Source of the DNA: Deltaproteobacteria bacterium
GTDB taxonomy: Bacteria > Desulfobacterota > DSM-4660 > Desulfatiglandales > HGW-15
DNA: 56,282 nucleotides
NCBI GenBank assembly: GCA_016926135.1
Contig: JAFGPH010000043.1
Coordinates: 1 to 56,282, forward strand
Direction: 5' to 3'
Shown here: positions 32,090 to 40,329 of the stretch, one piece after another
How positions within the stretch are numbered: position 1 is the first letter of the stretch
How the letters are laid out: every line of letters starts with the position of its first letter
Translations under genes and position numbers: made by a program
The notes under the pieces: model-generated
Told to the model about the DNA's origin: nothing
Databases searched by the model: none
Seen by the model: the letters and a program-made list of their open reading frames with translations, nothing else

Positions 32090-33070
32090 ATGTCTGGCAC
32101 GGCGGAGAAGGTTCTTGAGGGTGATGTGCGGGCCGTGGCGCGAATCATTCGGGATATCGATGACGGGATGCCTGAGGTTCGTGAAGTCCTCAAGGCCCTC
32201 TATCCCCATACAGGTAGGGCTTACGTGATCGGGATCACAGGGGCTCCCGGGGTGGGGAAGAGCACCCTAGTCGATCAGATGGTGGCCCACTTGAGAAAGG
32301 AAGGGAAGACAATCGGGGTTCTAGCGGTGGATCCCACCAGCCCTTTCAGCGGCGGCGCCATCCTGGGGGATCGTGTCAGGATGCAGCGACACAGCCTGGA
32401 CGAGGGGGTGTTCATCCGGTCCATGGCCACCCGAGGCTATTTCGGAGGTCTGACGCAGTCCACCCGGAGCGCGATCGATGTCCTGGATGCGATGGGCAAG
32501 GACATCATCATCGTGGAAACCGTGGGGGTTGGGCAGGACGAAGTGGACGTGGTCAAGGCCGCCCAGACCACGGTCATTGTGACCATTCCGGGAATGGGGG
32601 ATGACATTCAGGCCATCAAGGCAGGCATCCTGGAAATAGGAGACATCTTTGTCATCAACAAGGCGGACAGGGAGGGGGTGGAAAAAACGCTCAGCGACCT
32701 GCGGCTCATGATCGAGATGGACCGGAAAAAATACGAGGAGGGCAGGTGGAGGCCGCCCATCCTGAAGGCGGAAGCCGTCTTCGACAAGGGGGTGGCGGAG
32801 CTTCTGGGGGAGATCGAAAACCACAAACAGTATCTGAAGGAGTCTTCTGGCAGGGGGCTGCTCGCGCGAGAGCGGAACAGGATCCGTGAAGCACTCGTGG
32901 ACATGGTGAAGAATCTGCTTCTTCAGGAGGTTTTTGAGCACCTGACCGCCAGTGGTGAGTTCGAGGAGGCCGTGGATTCGGTGGTTGCCGGAGAAACGGA
33001 CCCTTATACGGCTTGCGACAACCTGATCCTACCCAAGCTGCGTTTCATGAGCCCCGAAAAAACGAAATGA
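32090..33070 (+). CDS. meaB: MeaB/ArgK-family G-protein chaperone of the mutase
   Basis: This 326-residue P-loop GTPase has Walker A GAPGVGKST near residue 50, VDPTSPFSGGAILGDR (the G2/switch region of MeaB) and NKAD for guanine. It gates loading of adenosylcobalamin into, and protects, B12 mutases. It starts 8 nt after icmB. In IcmF proteins the same G domain is fused between the mutase modules, which supports a dedicated role here. Confidence 0.95.
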   Translation: MSGTAEKVLEGDVRAVARIIRDIDDGMPEVREVLKALYPHTGRAYVIGITGAPGVGKSTLVDQMVAHLRKEGKTIGVLAVDPTSPFSGGAILGDRVRMQRHSLDEGVFIRSMATRGYFGGLTQSTRSAIDVLDAMGKDIIIVETVGVGQDEVDVVKAAQTTVIVTIPGMGDDIQAIKAGILEIGDIFVINKADREGVEKTLSDLRLMIEMDRKKYEEGRWRPPILKAEAVFDKGVAELLGEIENHKQYLKESSGRGLLARERNRIREALVDMVKNLLLQEVFEHLTASGEFEEAVDSVVAGETDPYTACDNLILPKLRFMSPEKTK

Positions 33071-33103
33071 CCGCGCCCCGGGTGGGGAAGCGGAGCGGAG
33101 GTC

Positions 33104-33370
33104 GTGATCGGTATTCACTGGTGGGTGCGCCAGGTTGTGTTTTCCCTGTGTGCCTGCTTTTTCCTCCTTTTTGCAGTGCACATCCTGCTTGCGGCCTTCA
33201 GGCTGGAAGATCCGCTGTACTTTATCATGACTTTCCTCAGTTCGACGTTCATGATCTCGGTGAGCGGTGCAATTCTTGCTGGCCTTTTGTGGCAAATGAT
33301 GCGGTTTCGGAGGTCTTCCGCTGAAGGAGAGGAGAAGGGGGAGAGGTCGGCCGAAGACGAGTCGGTTTAA
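33104..33370 (+). CDS. small membrane protein of unknown function
   Basis: This 88-residue frame with a GTG start has two hydrophobic segments (residues about 8-30 and 38-60, the latter FLSSTFMISVSGAILAGLL) and a charged C-terminal tail rich in Glu and Arg. It lies 33 nt after meaB and 30 nt before the XRE-cupin regulator in the same direction. I recognise no family. A GGAGG-like sequence precedes the start. Confidence 0.55.
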   Translation: MIGIHWWVRQVVFSLCACFFLLFAVHILLAAFRLEDPLYFIMTFLSSTFMISVSGAILAGLLWQMMRFRRSSAEGEEKGERSAEDESV

Positions 33371-33400
33371 CCCATGCTGTGGATGCGGGAGGGATAGCCT

Positions 33401-33949
33401 ATGCCTGTGAAGAGGAAGCCCCAGCCTTTTGGAAAGAGGATTATGAGGCTCAGGAGGGACCGGAAGATCACCCTGAAACACCTGGCCAATGAAACAGGGC
33501 TGAGTGCACAGTTCCTTGCCCAGGTGGAGAAGGGGGAGGTCATCCCTCCGGTTTCGGTCATCCTGCAGATTTCACGAGCCCTGGAAATCGACTCCAGCCT
33601 GCTCCTGAAGGTTGAAAAGCAAAGGGCAGGAAGCCGATCCGAGGAGGATTACGAGAAGAGAACAGAAGCATACAGCTACCAGAATCTCACTCCTGAGGCA
33701 AAACACAAGCACCTCAAAGCATTCAAGGTCTTTGTGGATCCCCGATCGGATCACAAGGGCGTGAGTTACCAGCATTTGGGTGAGGAATTCATCTATGTGT
33801 TCAAGGGAAAGATGGAGGTGATGGTGGGAGAAAACAAGAATACCTTGTCTCCGGGAGAATGCCTCCATTTCAACTCCTCCATCGTGCACAGACTCCGGAA
33901 TGTCAGCGACGAGAGAGCGGAGCTTCTGGTGGTCCTGTATACGCCTTAA
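33401..33949 (+). CDS. XRE-family regulator with C-terminal cupin
   Basis: This 182-residue transcription factor has a helix-turn-helix domain (KITLKHLANETGLSAQFLAQVEKG) at residues 10-65 and a cupin ligand-binding domain (about 105-180) with GEEFIYVFKGKMEVMVG and SPGECLHFNS. HTH-cupin proteins often sense small organic acids, amines or acyl-CoA-derived signals and control a neighbouring operon. It sits between the mutase genes and another acyl-CoA dehydrogenase and probably regulates this locus. GGGAGGG precedes the ATG. Confidence 0.85.
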   Translation: MPVKRKPQPFGKRIMRLRRDRKITLKHLANETGLSAQFLAQVEKGEVIPPVSVILQISRALEIDSSLLLKVEKQRAGSRSEEDYEKRTEAYSYQNLTPEAKHKHLKAFKVFVDPRSDHKGVSYQHLGEEFIYVFKGKMEVMVGENKNTLSPGECLHFNSSIVHRLRNVSDERAELLVVLYTP

Positions 33950-33968
33950 CAGGCTGGGGGTAGTGAAG

Positions 33969-35111
33969 ATGGCCTATGAGCTAAACGAAGAGCAGAAGAT
34001 GATCCGCGCAATGGTGCGAGACTTTGCGAGAACGGAGATCCTGCCCTCAGCAGCTGAGCGAGATCGAACCTGCGAATTTCCCGCTCAGATCCTGCGCAGT
34101 ATGGGTGAACTTGGCCTTATGGGGATGAACGTTCCGCCTGAGTACAACGGGGCGGGCGTGGACACGGTCAGTTACTCGGTGGCCCTGCAGGAAGTCGCCT
34201 ATGCTTGCGCTTCCACGGCTGTGATCATGTCGGTTCATAATTCCGTGGCGTGTGGTCCCATCTACCTCTTCGGCTCCCCCTATCTCAAGGAGGCGTATCT
34301 CAAGCCCCTTGCGGCAGGTAAGAAGATCGGATCATTTGCCATTACGGAACCCAGCGCAGGTTCGGACACGGCGAGCCAGAGGTCATGGGCGGTTAGAAAA
34401 GGGGACGATTACATCCTGAACGGAAACAAGATTTTCATCACCTCGGGAAAGAATTCCGACGTCACGGTGATCACTGCTTACACGGACAAATCCAGAAAAC
34501 ACCGCGGGATCAGTGCATTTGTGGTGGAGAAAGGAACCCCCGGATTCTCCGTGGGCAAGGTTGAGGAGAAAATGGGTTTGAGGTCCTCAGATACAACGGA
34601 GCTGGTTTTCGAGGATTGCATTGTCCCGGCGGAGAACCTGCTTGGAAATGAAGGGGACGGGTTCATCATCGCCATGGCTTCCCTGGACGGCGGAAGGATC
34701 GGGATCGCCTCTCAGTCGGTCGGCCTGGCCCAGGCCTGTCTGGACGCGGCCGTTGGCTATGCCAGGGAACGTGTTCAGTTCAGCAGACCCATATCACAGT
34801 TTCAGGGGATTCGGTGGATGATCGCAGACATGGCCACCGAAGTGGAGGCGGCGAGGTTGCTGACCTTAAACGCAGCCGCTATGAAGGACCGGGGTGAGAA
34901 CCTCAGCATGGCTGCTTCCATGGCAAAGGTCTTTGCTTCCGAAATGGCCAACAGGGTGGCGTACAAGGCCCTGCAAATCCATGGTGGGTACGGTTACATG
35001 AGGGAATTCCCTGTTGAGAGATACTATCGGGATGCCAGGGTATTCACGCTCTACGAAGGGACCTCGGAGATACAGAGGAAGGTGATCGCCGATCATGTCG
35101 TGGGCAGATAG
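33969..35111 (+). CDS. acyl-CoA dehydrogenase (short/branched-chain type)
   Basis: This 380-residue enzyme has all the usual elements: AITEPSAGSD, KIFITSG, RVQFSRPISQFQ, HGGYGYMREFPVER, and catalytic Glu363 in YEGTSEIQ. Overall it resembles butyryl/isobutyryl/2-methylbutyryl-CoA dehydrogenases. The start at 33969 (MAYELNEEQ) follows GGGGGTAG; the gene lies 19 nt after the HTH-cupin regulator. With the mutase next door, isobutyryl- or butyryl-CoA is a sensible substrate (inference). Confidence 0.93.
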   Translation: MAYELNEEQKMIRAMVRDFARTEILPSAAERDRTCEFPAQILRSMGELGLMGMNVPPEYNGAGVDTVSYSVALQEVAYACASTAVIMSVHNSVACGPIYLFGSPYLKEAYLKPLAAGKKIGSFAITEPSAGSDTASQRSWAVRKGDDYILNGNKIFITSGKNSDVTVITAYTDKSRKHRGISAFVVEKGTPGFSVGKVEEKMGLRSSDTTELVFEDCIVPAENLLGNEGDGFIIAMASLDGGRIGIASQSVGLAQACLDAAVGYARERVQFSRPISQFQGIRWMIADMATEVEAARLLTLNAAAMKDRGENLSMAASMAKVFASEMANRVAYKALQIHGGYGYMREFPVERYYRDARVFTLYEGTSEIQRKVIADHVVGR

Positions 35112-35185
35112 ATGATGGCAGAGGATTTGAGAAAACCTCAAATGTTACCTTATTTAATTATTATATCATACCGGAAACGCATAGT

Positions 35186-36082
35186 TTGTTTGAGAACTAT
35201 CGAGACATCATACCTGACTTCAACGCATTTCAGGAAAGCCTGAAGAATCCCCTTCCCGTCCACCTGCGGGTAAACCGTCTCAAGATTGAACCCCCCGCGC
35301 TCATGAGGGACCTCCGGCGGAGGGGAATCCACGTGTGTGGCGTCAAAGAGCTGAACGATGAGGTCCTGGTTGCTCACGATCTGAAAAGCCCGGGAAGACT
35401 GATCGAGTATTTCCTCGGGTATCTCCATCCCCAGGCCTTGACCTCCTGCCTGGTTTCCCTTCTCCTCCCTGTGCAATCCGGCTCCTTCGTGCTCGATATG
35501 TGTGCCTCACCGGGAGGCAAGACCGCCCATATTGCCCAGCGAATGCAGAACACCGGGCTCGTCGTCGCCAATGAACTGTATACCAGGAGACACATCCCCC
35601 TTGCCCACACCCTCGCAAGACTCGGGGTGGTAAACACGATCATTACCGGTTACCAGGCACAGGAATTCCCACTCAGGCAGCGTTTCGATTTTATCCTGGC
35701 CGATGTCCCCTGCAGCGGGGAGGGGAGGTTTCGCCAGCAAAGCGAATTCTCCCACTACGAAGAGAGGGATTCGCGGGCCGGGCTGTATGAGCTTCAGCGA
35801 AGGGTGATTTTGCGTGCCTTCGACCTTCTTGGGGACAATGCGGAGATGGTTTATGCAACATGCACCTACAACCCCGAGGAAAACGAATCCGTGACGAACT
35901 TTCTTCTGGGAAAAAGAGACGCCGACCTGCTGCCCGTTCACCTCGGATTCCCTGGAGAACCCGGACTGCTATCGTGGAAAGGGGAGATCTATGACCGTCG
36001 AATGGAAAGAGCGATCAGGTTCTATCCCCACAGGCTTGATTCCGTGGGATTCTTCATGGCCAGAATTGGCAAAAGAAGCTGA
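35186..36082 (+). CDS. RNA m5C methyltransferase (NOL1/NOP2/Sun, RsmB/RsmF-like)
   Basis: This 298-residue SAM-dependent enzyme has motif I DMCASPGGKTAHIA, motif IV DVPCSGEG and motif VI ATCTYNPEEN; both Cys needed for m5C formation (release Cys in PCSG, nucleophile in TCTY) are present. It lacks the N-terminal NusB-like domain of RsmB. TTG at 35186 is the only plausible start in the frame and has weak ribosome-binding support, so the start is uncertain. The next gene encodes a PUA-like domain often fused C-terminally in RsmF-type enzymes. Confidence 0.87.
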   Translation: MFENYRDIIPDFNAFQESLKNPLPVHLRVNRLKIEPPALMRDLRRRGIHVCGVKELNDEVLVAHDLKSPGRLIEYFLGYLHPQALTSCLVSLLLPVQSGSFVLDMCASPGGKTAHIAQRMQNTGLVVANELYTRRHIPLAHTLARLGVVNTIITGYQAQEFPLRQRFDFILADVPCSGEGRFRQQSEFSHYEERDSRAGLYELQRRVILRAFDLLGDNAEMVYATCTYNPEENESVTNFLLGKRDADLLPVHLGFPGEPGLLSWKGEIYDRRMERAIRFYPHRLDSVGFFMARIGKRS

Positions 36083-36089
36083 TCGCCGG

Positions 36090-36524
36090 ATGCTGCTTTG
36101 CTACATGGAGAGCAGATTTGGGATACCCGGTCCTCAGTTCGATGACTACCTGATGTTCGAGAGGAGGAAAAGCTGGTGGTTACTGAGGAACTCCTTTCAC
36201 GTGCAACGGGCCTTCACATACAAGGTCTTTGCCTTTGGAATAAAGGCCTTTCAGAGGGTGGGCCGATTCATAAAACCTACAACCAGAATCATTCAGATCT
36301 TCGGGGCCCAGGCGGTAAAGGCGGTTGTCACAGTGAGTGTGGAAGAGCTTCCTTTTTTGTGGGAAGGGAAGGGGTTTCGGCTGAAAGAAGACCTTGAAGA
36401 CGGTTATGTGATTCTTACCGTGAACGGTCGCATCCTAGGGCTTGGGCTCTCCATCCAGGGGTGGGTCCGCCCTCAAATCCGCAAAGGGCACCTGGGTTTT
36501 CACCGATTTTCCACGATTCCTTAA
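36090..36524 (+). CDS. PUA-like RNA-binding partner of the m5C methyltransferase
   Basis: This 144-residue protein starts (MLLCYMESRFG) 7 nt after the methyltransferase stop. The C-terminal part (LEDGYVILTVNGRILGLGL...VRPQIRKG) has the PUA/FAU-like pattern found at the C-terminus of RsmF-like enzymes. It may be the separated RNA-binding module of the upstream enzyme. The start is not certain, because the frame is open to 35991 within the methyltransferase gene. Confidence 0.65.
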   Translation: MLLCYMESRFGIPGPQFDDYLMFERRKSWWLLRNSFHVQRAFTYKVFAFGIKAFQRVGRFIKPTTRIIQIFGAQAVKAVVTVSVEELPFLWEGKGFRLKEDLEDGYVILTVNGRILGLGLSIQGWVRPQIRKGHLGFHRFSTIP

Positions 36525-36713
36525 GAAATCTCTGTCAGGGCGGGGAATAATTTCGTAGTGCTGGGGTTTTCCCGGGATTGCGCCGGCTTGTTCTCCGGGT
36601 TAGGGGCCATACGGAGAAGATTGTTGAAGAGCGTGACCTTCCGGGCGAATATCCCATCTCAGTTAGACGGTATCAGGGCTTGAACTGTATAATTAAACAG
36701 TAAATGTTTTAGC

Positions 36714-36742
36714 TTGACAATTTATTCTATTGCTTTTACGAT
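36714..36742 (+). promoter_or_regulatory. sigma70-type promoter for the MerR-like regulator
   Basis: A perfect TTGACA (36714-36719) is 17 bp before TACGAT (36737-36742), in a 300-bp gene-free, AT-rich gap. Inverted copies of TTGAACTG (36680-36687) and CAGTTCAA (36795-36802) flank it, and CTGT-N8-ACAG (36685-36700) overlaps the first, so an autoregulatory site is plausible. Confidence 0.6.
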
Positions 36743-36824
36743 CAAAAAAATTCAATGCCTAAGGAATTGATGCGGGACGTTTATGAAGAATAAACAGTTC
36801 AAACCCCTCTAGGCAAATCGAATT

Positions 36825-37673
36825 ATGGATTCGGATGCCCTCTCCCCTGAGACCTGGATCAGCAGCAGGGAGATCCTCGATCGTTGCGGGATCTCAAGGG
36901 CGACCCTCAATAACTACATCAAAATGGGCATCCTCCCGAGGCCGTCCATTCAAAGCCCCAGAGACAAAAGCACTGGGGCGAAAAAGATCGGCTATTTCCC
37001 CGCATGGAGTCTTGATCGTGTCCTGCTTGTCCATCGCATGAAAAAAGAGGGCATGAGCATGGATGCGATCGTACAAAGGCTTCATGGGGGGATCAGTCAG
37101 GGCACCGCGCACGGGCTGGACAGAGACCCAATTCCCTCATTCGGCAGGAATTCCTTTGCAGACGCGGTTACCGATCAAAGGGATTCCTCAGATCTGACCC
37201 TCACCTTTGAGGGAATTTCATTCCCCGCCTATCTTCTGAATCACGATTTTGAGATCACTTGGATGAACCGTGAAGTGGAACTCAATCTTTTCAAGGGCGC
37301 GGTAGTGGATACGGTGCAGAAGGGATCAAGGAACATATTCAAGTTGCTTTTCAACTGGGAATTCCACAACCTCATAGCCAATTGGAAGAACCTCGTGGCA
37401 TTGCACATGGCCTATGCAAAGAGGATCAAGGCGGGCAAGACATGGATCAGTCGGTTGTACAGGGGAATCTCTGAGGGAGAAATCAGCATACTTGAAGAAG
37501 CCTACGACCTTGTTTCCCCCGTGCCTGCCCAGACGATACGGGACAACTACTTGAGTTTACTTAGAAAAGATGGGGTGAGTGAGTCCTATAAGGTCACTTC
37601 TCTTCTATTTAGACAGGGAATCCTCTTTGTCTACGTGCCAATGGAGCATGAGCTTTTTTGGAATAAGCCTTAG
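36825..37673 (+). CDS. MerR-type HTH regulator with C-terminal PAS-like domain
   Basis: This 282-residue protein has an N-terminal winged helix-turn-helix of MerR type (SREILDRCGISRATLNNYIKMG, about residues 13-80, with a helical MKKEGMSMDAIVQRL). After a linker, residues about 125-275 read FPAYLLNHDFEITWMN..., a PAS-like/MmyB-like ligand pocket. No metal-binding Cys are seen. It heads a group of signalling genes (PilZ fusion, B12 radical SAM, cyclase) and probably controls them or itself. The ligand is unknown. Confidence 0.72.
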   Translation: MDSDALSPETWISSREILDRCGISRATLNNYIKMGILPRPSIQSPRDKSTGAKKIGYFPAWSLDRVLLVHRMKKEGMSMDAIVQRLHGGISQGTAHGLDRDPIPSFGRNSFADAVTDQRDSSDLTLTFEGISFPAYLLNHDFEITWMNREVELNLFKGAVVDTVQKGSRNIFKLLFNWEFHNLIANWKNLVALHMAYAKRIKAGKTWISRLYRGISEGEISILEEAYDLVSPVPAQTIRDNYLSLLRKDGVSESYKVTSLLFRQGILFVYVPMEHELFWNKP

Positions 37674-37883
37674 CGCACATCTCAATCTGCATAGAATTCG
37701 GTGTATCGGCGCACATGAATCTGTGCACATTAGCTGTTGTCAGCAGCGACCCCCTCCACGAACTCAAAGGGTGGGCAGGGTAGATGATTACTTACGAAGG
37801 CGATTGTCTTAAGAGTGAGGTCCTTAGCTTGTTTGAAGGCGGTGAGAGGGTTGCCGCGTGAACGAGGAAATTGCGCAGAGGAA

Positions 37884-37899
37884 CTGGCACGGTTTTTGT
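37884..37899 (+). promoter_or_regulatory. possible sigma54-type promoter
   Basis: CTGGCACG-GTTT-TTGT matches the -24/-12 pattern (TGGCACG-N4-TTGC) except for the last -12 base, with correct GG-to-G(C/T) spacing. It lies about 190 bp before the PilZ gene. No enhancer-binding activator is seen in the window. Confidence 0.3.
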
Positions 37900-37981
37900 G
37901 AGAAACTGCTTACAAAGAAAAGCACAAGTCTCTGACAGTTTTTGAAAAATGGTTTGCCTGTATGGAAATCGGGAGGCAGTG

Positions 37982-38065
37982 ATGGCAAATAGCTCAAGTA
38001 GTTGTTTAGCCTGTGTTTCAGTTATTCTGTTTTCCCGGATGCTTCTGACTTCAATCGTCGCTTAG
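37982..38065 (+). CDS. possible 27-residue hydrophobic micropeptide
   Basis: ATG at 37982 is preceded by GGGAGG at 5-nt spacing and opens a frame that ends TAG at 38065, 27 nt before the PilZ gene. It encodes a Ser/Cys-rich start followed by a hydrophobic segment (CVSVILF, MLLTSIVA). It could be a leader peptide or a small membrane peptide. Chance occurrence is possible at this length. Confidence 0.3.
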   Translation: MANSSSSCLACVSVILFSRMLLTSIVA

Positions 38066-38092
38066 TGCATTTTTGTTCAAGGGGGGACATTC

Positions 38093-40198
38093 ATGATGGA
38101 CACAGAGTCGGCGAGGGTTCTGGAGAAGAAGGTCGGTTCCGTGAAACAGGTCCCGGAGCGAACGGCGGGTTGGTTGCCGCCGTGGCTCTTCATGCATCAG
38201 GAACTCATGCATGCCTTGGAGAAGGCCCTGAAGGTGAGCCGGGAGTCACTGACCAACACCCTGAATCACACCCACTTCACAGGCGGCCACATCCTTGTTC
38301 TGCTCCAGCATCCCAGGTTCCAAGAGAGTATCCTCCTGAGGGCTCGTCCGGAACCTTGCTTGGGCCAATCCGTCCACTGTCAGTGGGCGGATGGAGAGGG
38401 GATGGATCTCTGCTTGGAGACTTACCGGTTCCTCCACCTGATCATTGAGGACGGGCGCTCCATGATCCTTGTGCCGGGAGAAGCCCTGGAGGTGACCGGA
38501 GAAGGGATAACAGTGGAACTTCCTGAAATAAGTTATGCCGTAGGTCAGCGCCGTGCGAGGAGGTACCCCAGTCGCGGGGTTGAGGCGGATTTGATTCAGG
38601 CCGGTTTCCTGGCAAAGGGCGTTCTGGTTGATTTCAGCCCCCTAGGCTTTCGTCTCCGGGTGAAGCCCGTACCGTCCTGCTCTTTCAGGTGGTTTAATAC
38701 GGGCGAGCCCTTCACCATACAGCTCCGTGATGGTGGAGAAATGCTGTTTTCAGGGACTTGCACCTATGTGCGCAGCGGAAACGAGAGTATGGAAAGGGAA
38801 ATGGTTGTGAGACCGTTGCATGGTATGGTACGCCGTTTCAGGAAAAAACAGATCCGTAACGGCCGCTTGAAGCTTGTACCAAGCCCTGCGCTCAGCTTCC
38901 TGCATCCTTTCCTTGGAAGGAAGGTGCAGATAGAGGTGGATAACATCTCGACGTCGGGATTTTCCGTATATGAAGGGAGTGAAGAGAGGGTTCTCGTCCC
39001 GGGCATGATCATCCCGGAGATGACCGTCAGTTTCGCAAGCGCCCTGATGATCCGTTGTGCGGGACAGGTGATCTACCACATGGAAGACCCGTCCGGGGCG
39101 ATTCGTTACGGAGTGGCCATCCTGGACATGGATATTCAGGCTTACAGCCGACTCACCCACATACTCACCAATGCCCTTGATCCCCATGCCTACATTTCCA
39201 GCGAGGTGGACATGGATGCCCTCTGGGAGTTCTTCTTCGAAAGCGGGTTCATCTACCCCAGGAAGTACCGCCTCATCCAGTCTCACCGGGAGGAGTTCAA
39301 AAGGACCTACGAGAAACTTTATCTGGAGAATCCCGATATCGCGAGACATTTCACCTGTCAGAAGAACGGGCGCATCTATGGGCACATTTCGATGGTGCGG
39401 GCTTATGAAAGGGCCTGGATGATTCACCACCATGCGGCCAAGGCCATGGACAGCAAGCGCACCGGCTTCACGGTGCTGAAACAGATCATGCACTACCTCA
39501 ACGACATGCACCGCCTGCCCTCGGCGAACATAGACTATGTGATGTGCTATTTCAGACCCGAAAACAAGTTTCCCGACAGGGTTTTTGGTGGTTTTGCGAG
39601 GGAACTGAAAGACCCCAAGGGCTGTTCCGTGGACCTTTTCTCCTACCTGCCCTACACAAGGCATTCCGTTGGAACCAAGCTTCCGGAGGATTGGGTTCTC
39701 GATGAATGCACTCCTTTTCATCTCTGGGAACTCGGCCGTTTCTATAATCACCTCTCAGGAGGCCTGCTTTTGGATGCCGTTGGTCTCATCCAGGGGGAGA
39801 CCCGCACAAATGACGACCACCTGAGGAAGATTCACGAGGATCTGGGGTTCCTGAGAACGCGCAAGGTATACTCCTTGACCTACAAGGGAGAACTGCATGC
39901 GGTTCTTGTAGCCAATCAATCCGATCTGGGACTCAATCTTTCCGAACTGCTGAATGGAATCAAGATCTTGGTCACCCATCCTGAAAGACTCCCCTGGAAC
40001 ATCCTCTCCACGGCCATTTCGATGCTGGCAAGCAACTACCGGGCCGACAAGATACCGGTTCTGTTTTTCCCGGTCGCTTATGTCAAACAGAGTAACATCC
40101 CCTGCGAGAAGCACTACCAACTGTGGGTCCTGAACGTTCAGAAGGGTAACGAGTACTTGGAATATATGCAGAAGAGATTCAGGATCACTTACAGTTGA
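38093..40198 (+). CDS. PilZ-domain protein with GNAT-like C-terminal domain
   Basis: This 701-residue soluble protein has a PilZ-like region at about residues 150-270, with RRARRYP (RxxxR c-di-GMP-binding type) and DFSPLGFRLRV. A second PilZ-like unit lies at about 280-365 (LGRKVQIEVDNISTSGFSVYEG, DxSxxG/NxSxxG type). Residues about 375-690 form a domain resembling N-acyl amino acid synthase/GNAT acyltransferases. AAGGGGGG precedes the ATG. The enzyme part may make an acylated metabolite under c-di-GMP control. The acyltransferase call is from pattern only and less certain than the PilZ call. Confidence 0.65.
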   Translation: MMDTESARVLEKKVGSVKQVPERTAGWLPPWLFMHQELMHALEKALKVSRESLTNTLNHTHFTGGHILVLLQHPRFQESILLRARPEPCLGQSVHCQWADGEGMDLCLETYRFLHLIIEDGRSMILVPGEALEVTGEGITVELPEISYAVGQRRARRYPSRGVEADLIQAGFLAKGVLVDFSPLGFRLRVKPVPSCSFRWFNTGEPFTIQLRDGGEMLFSGTCTYVRSGNESMEREMVVRPLHGMVRRFRKKQIRNGRLKLVPSPALSFLHPFLGRKVQIEVDNISTSGFSVYEGSEERVLVPGMIIPEMTVSFASALMIRCAGQVIYHMEDPSGAIRYGVAILDMDIQAYSRLTHILTNALDPHAYISSEVDMDALWEFFFESGFIYPRKYRLIQSHREEFKRTYEKLYLENPDIARHFTCQKNGRIYGHISMVRAYERAWMIHHHAAKAMDSKRTGFTVLKQIMHYLNDMHRLPSANIDYVMCYFRPENKFPDRVFGGFARELKDPKGCSVDLFSYLPYTRHSVGTKLPEDWVLDECTPFHLWELGRFYNHLSGGLLLDAVGLIQGETRTNDDHLRKIHEDLGFLRTRKVYSLTYKGELHAVLVANQSDLGLNLSELLNGIKILVTHPERLPWNILSTAISMLASNYRADKIPVLFFPVAYVKQSNIPCEKHYQLWVLNVQKGNEYLEYMQKRFRITYS

Positions 40199-40329
40199 CA
40201 TCCTGAAAGGGTTGTATGTAGAAGGGGTGTGTTGTTCCTGCTCCCGTGGGCAGGGGACGCTGACAGGGATAGAGCAGAGGGCACCTAGGGTGCCAGCTTC
40301 GAGAGAACAGCCAAGTTGAATGGAGAGAG

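Larger units (their letters stand above)
37674..38092. other. 419-nt region with no sizeable gene
   Basis: No frame of family-like sequence is present. The region holds a possible sigma54-type site and a 27-codon frame with a good ribosome-binding site directly before the PilZ gene, both listed separately. The rest shows no repeat or RNA structure I can support. Confidence 0.6.
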
